DNA from: Sphingomonas sp. UBA4766 | GTDB taxonomy: Bacteria; Pseudomonadota; Alphaproteobacteria; Sphingomonadales; Sphingomonadaceae | Length of the DNA: 7,627 nt | Assembly: GCA_002403415.1 (NCBI GenBank) | Contig: DHHS01000120.1 | Location: forward strand, 3,262-10,888 | Reading direction: 5' to 3' | Shown: positions 6,801 to 7,627 of the stretch, in pieces | How the letters are laid out: every line of letters starts with the position of its first letter | Numbering within the stretch: the stretch's first letter is position 1 | Program-made: the position numbers and the translations under genes | Notes under the pieces: model-generated | Told to the model about the DNA's origin: nothing | Seen by the model: the letters and a program-made list of their open reading frames with translations, nothing else | Database searches by the model: none

Positions 6801-7169
6801 GATCGCCTCGGCATCGGCGCCGATCATCTTGACGCCGAACTTCTCCAGCGTGCCGTCGCGGAACAGCGCGAGCGCGGTGTTGAGCGCGGTCTGCCCGCCC
6901 ATCGTCGGCAGCACCGCATCGGGGCGTTCCCCGGCAATGATCTTGGCGACGATCTCGGGCGTGATCGGCTCGACATAGGTCGCGTCCGCCAGTTCCGGAT
7001 CGGTCATGATCGTCGCGGGGTTCGAATTGACGAGGACGATACGATAGCCCTCCTCGCGCAAGGCCTTGATCGCCTGCACGCCCGAATAATCGAACTCGCA
7101 CGCCTGCCCGATGACGATCGGCCCTGCGCCGATGACGAGGATGGAGGAGATGTCGGTGCGTTTGGGCAT
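3834..7169 (-). CDS. carB: Carbamoyl-phosphate synthase (glutamine-hydrolysing), large subunit
   Basis: It makes carbamoyl phosphate from bicarbonate, ammonia (delivered by the CarA glutaminase) and two ATP, for pyrimidine and arginine synthesis. The product is 1111 residues. The first ATP-grasp half (about 1-402) keeps R129, R169, E215, H243, Q285, E299 and N301 at the same numbers I recall for E. coli CarB. The oligomerisation domain is about 403-590. The second ATP-grasp half keeps R711, R751, Q865, E877 and N879, each shifted by 36 from E. coli R675, R715, Q829, E841 and N843. The C-terminal MGS-like allosteric domain (about 975-1111) has VATGGTA, NKVAQGRPHI and IINTTEG. The extra length is mainly a ~30-residue insertion near 503-533 (GLIHDAVVAMTGG region). 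ATG at 7169 gives the standard MPKRTDISSILVIGAGPI start, but no strong ribosome binding site precedes it. carA is not visible; it may lie past the right edge. Confidence 0.98.
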   Translation of the reverse strand: MPKRTDISSILVIGAGPIVIGQACEFDYSGVQAIKALREEGYRIVLVNSNPATIMTDPELADATYVEPITPEIVAKIIAGERPDAVLPTMGGQTALNTALALFRDGTLEKFGVKMIGADAEAIDKAEDRQKFRLAMDKIGLESARSAIAHTLEEAFAGLDKVGLPAIIRPSFTLGGTGGGVAYNREEFEEIVRKGLDASPTTEVLIEESLLGWKEYEMEVVRDRADNAIIVCSIENIDPMGVHTGDSITVAPALTLTDKEYQIMRNASIACLREIGVETGGSNVQFAVNPKDGRLIVIEMNPRVSRSSALASKATGFPIAKVAAKLAVGYTLDEIMNDITGATPASFEPTIDYVVTKIPRFAFEKFKGASPLLSTAMKSVGEVMAIGRNIHESLQKALRGLETGLSGFNRVDALVGAPRAEIEAALAQAVPDRLLIAAQALREGMTVAEVHAIAKYDPWFLERIAEIVAAENDVLANGLPRDAAGMRRLKAMGFADKRLAWLALQSAGLREGVQRGIARGGGLIHDAVVAMTGGVTEAEVRKLRHRLGVRPVFKRIDTCAAEFDAKTPYMYSTYEAPSFGEPECESAPTDRRKIVILGGGPNRIGQGIEFDYCCCHACFALAEAGFETIMVNCNPETVSTDYDTSDRLYFEPLTAEDVLEILHVEQARGTLVGVIVQFGGQTPLNLAQALEDAGIPILGTSPDAIDLAEDRERFAALINKLGLRQPANGIARSRDEAVAVAARIGYPVLMRPSYVLGGRAMEIVDSPLQLDDYIQTAVQVSGSSPVLIDQYLRDAIEVDVDALSDGTDVVVAGVLQHIEEAGVHSGDSACSIPPYSLPADIIAEIERQAKALAKALSVKGLMNIQFAVKDGEVYLIEVNPRASRTVPFVAKAIGAPVAKLAARVMAGEKLADLPPIDRHIPYFAVKEAVFPFNRFPGIDPVLSPEMKSTGEVMGIDPDFSLAFAKAQLGAGTVLPRSGSVFISVKDSDKLVILPAAHRLIAMGFKIVATGGTAAYLADNGVEVERVNKVAQGRPHIVDQIKDGRIDLIINTTEGWQSLKDSQPIRASALAQKIPYFTTASASVEAVRAIEALNGEALEVRPLQSYYLRSHK

Positions 7170-7190
7170 TAGTTTTCAAACCGCCATGAT

Positions 7191-7225
7191 AGCCCTCTCC
7201 GTTGAGGGAGAGGGTTGGGTGAGGG
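7191..7225 (+). repeat. Palindromic intergenic repeat, copy 1 (REP-like, imperfect stem)
   Basis: Positions 7191-7223 match 7595-7627 at 32 of 33 bases in the same orientation; the only difference is G7201 versus C7605. The core 7193-7214 is an inverted repeat, CCCTCTCC against GGAGAGGG, with an 8-bp stem and a six-base loop in this copy. The single difference breaks the innermost GC pair. A TTGGGTGAGGG tail follows on the right. No T-run follows, so it does not look like a standard terminator. It lies 21 bases upstream of the carB ATG on one side and 10 bases before the nuclease gene ATG on the other, so it is part of both leaders. GC-rich palindromes of this form are common intergenic repeats in proteobacteria; copy number elsewhere in this genome cannot be seen here. 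Confidence 0.85.
7206..7225 (+). other. G-quadruplex-type motif inside repeat copy 1
   Basis: Four G-triplets at 7206-7208, 7212-7214, 7217-7219 and 7223-7225 are separated by AGA, TT and TGA. This fits the G3-N(1-7) four-tract rule exactly. The first two triplets are also the right arm of the hairpin, so the two structures would be mutually exclusive. On the plus strand it falls in the leader of the nuclease gene, and the last GAGGG doubles as a Shine-Dalgarno sequence. Folding is inferred from the pattern only. Confidence 0.5.
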
Positions 7226-7235
7226 TGATCCGCCG

Positions 7236-7586
7236 ATGGTTGGCAAGCGTCTGACGCCGGTGGCGCGCAAGCTGCGGCGCACGACGACCGAGGCCGAGGC
7301 GGGCTTGTGGGGACGGCTGCGCAACCGTCGGCTTGAAGGTGGCAAGTTCGTCCGCCAGTTCCCGATCGGCCTGCATGTCGCCGACTTCGCCTGCCGCGAG
7401 GCAAAGCTGGTGATCGAGTTGGACGGCGGGCAACATGCGGCGAGCACAACCGATACGGCGCGGACGGCGCTGATCGAAGCGCACGGCTACACGGTGATCC
7501 GCTTCTGGAACAACGATCTGCTGGCGAATACCGACGGTGTGCTTGAGGAAATCCGCCAAGCGCTGCTGATTGCGCGCAACAGATAA
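7236..7586 (+). CDS. DUF559 endonuclease domain protein (Vsr-like / PD-(D/E)XK fold)
   Basis: A 116-residue single-domain protein from ATG 7236. It carries the DUF559 layout: an N-terminal helix with TEAEAGLWGRLRNRRL (18-33), then KFVRQFPIG (37-45), D50 in ADFACREAKL, E61 and D63 in VIELDGGQH with Q66 and H67, and a terminal VIRFWNNDLL (88-97). The family is related to the Vsr mismatch endonuclease, and D50/E61/D63 are the likely metal-binding acids. The biological substrate is not established. GAGGG (7221-7225) ends ten bases before the ATG. An alternative in-frame TTG at 7215 would place the first residues (MGEGDPP) inside the upstream repeat, and I consider it less likely. The gene is divergent from carB and lies between two direct repeats at 7191 and 7595. 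No methylase or other partner gene is adjacent. It is intact, with all expected motifs. Confidence 0.88.
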   Translation: MVGKRLTPVARKLRRTTTEAEAGLWGRLRNRRLEGGKFVRQFPIGLHVADFACREAKLVIELDGGQHAASTTDTARTALIEAHGYTVIRFWNNDLLANTDGVLEEIRQALLIARNR

Positions 7587-7594
7587 CCCACTAA

Positions 7595-7627
7595 AGCCCT
7601 CTCCCTTGAGGGAGAGGGTTGGGTGAG
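7595..7627 (+). repeat. Palindromic intergenic repeat, copy 2 (perfect stem, cut by window edge)
   Basis: Copy 2 starts eight bases after the nuclease stop codon and runs off the window. CCCTCTCCCT (7597-7606), TG, AGGGAGAGGG (7609-7618) is a perfect 10-bp inverted repeat. The G-triplets at 7610-7612, 7616-7618 and 7621-7623 are in register with copy 1, and the fourth would begin at the last base of the window. Same orientation as copy 1. With no T-run in view, I call it a REP-like repeat rather than a terminator. Confidence 0.85.

Noticed and set aside
3984..7172. Long plus-strand open frames opposite carB (3984-4862, 4863-6236, 6441-7172)
   Set aside because: They mirror the high-GC codon pattern of carB on the other strand, are His/Arg-rich with no recognisable domain, and carB is a certain gene with all catalytic residues.
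7193..7214. Repeat hairpin as an intrinsic terminator for carB or the nuclease gene
   Set aside because: No T-run follows the stem on either strand; the sequence after it is G-rich on the plus strand and ATCATGGCGG on the minus strand.
6619..7559. Minus-strand open frames running through the nuclease gene and the repeat, giving SPSPNPLPQ-like or LTQPSPSTE-like peptides
   Set aside because: These peptides are simply translations of the palindromic repeat and are a common source of spurious protein predictions.
7191..7627. Repeats as a CRISPR array or as insertion-sequence ends
   Set aside because: Only two copies separated by a 371-base gene, in direct orientation; there is no spacer periodicity, no transposase, and no target duplication that can be verified within the window.

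Overview
The window is GC-rich, chromosomal and compactly organised, and it reads as an alphaproteobacterium, most likely a sphingomonad (Sphingomonas or a close relative). This placement is an inference from the protein sequences (CarB, GreA, enolase, DUF4170) and from the carB-greA adjacency. No rRNA, tRNA, CRISPR array, prophage or transposase gene was recognised.

Layout. (1) Positions 1-446, minus strand: the N-terminal third of enolase, cut by the window edge. (2) 447-591: a divergent intergenic region holding the ribosome binding sites of both flanking genes and two small inverted repeats. (3) 592-2604, plus strand: five tightly packed small genes. They encode a DUF883/YqjD-like anchored protein, a holin-X/YqjE-like two-span membrane protein, a DUF3618 protein, a second single-anchor protein and a DUF4170 protein. 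Every junction after the first gene is an overlap, so this looks like one translationally coupled envelope operon, comparable to enterobacterial yqjD-yqjE-yqjK. (4) 2599-2615: a palindrome holding both stop codons of the convergent DUF4170 and rhomboid genes. (5) 2610-7169, minus strand: carB, greA and a rhomboid protease, in that transcriptional order. carB encodes the large subunit of carbamoyl-phosphate synthase (pyrimidine and arginine synthesis). greA encodes a transcript-cleavage factor. The rhomboid gene starts with TTG overlapping the greA stop. (6) 7191-7627: a small DUF559 (Vsr/PD-(D/E)XK-like) endonuclease gene on the plus strand, lying between two near-identical 33-nt direct repeats. 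Each repeat holds a GC-rich hairpin and a run of G-triplets.

Most of the window is housekeeping. The most unusual part is the right end, where a repeat-bounded single nuclease gene sits directly upstream of carB. The repeat supplies the nuclease gene's Shine-Dalgarno sequence and forms part of the carB leader. The five-gene small membrane protein operon is the second point of interest, because its members are recognisable by family but poorly characterised.
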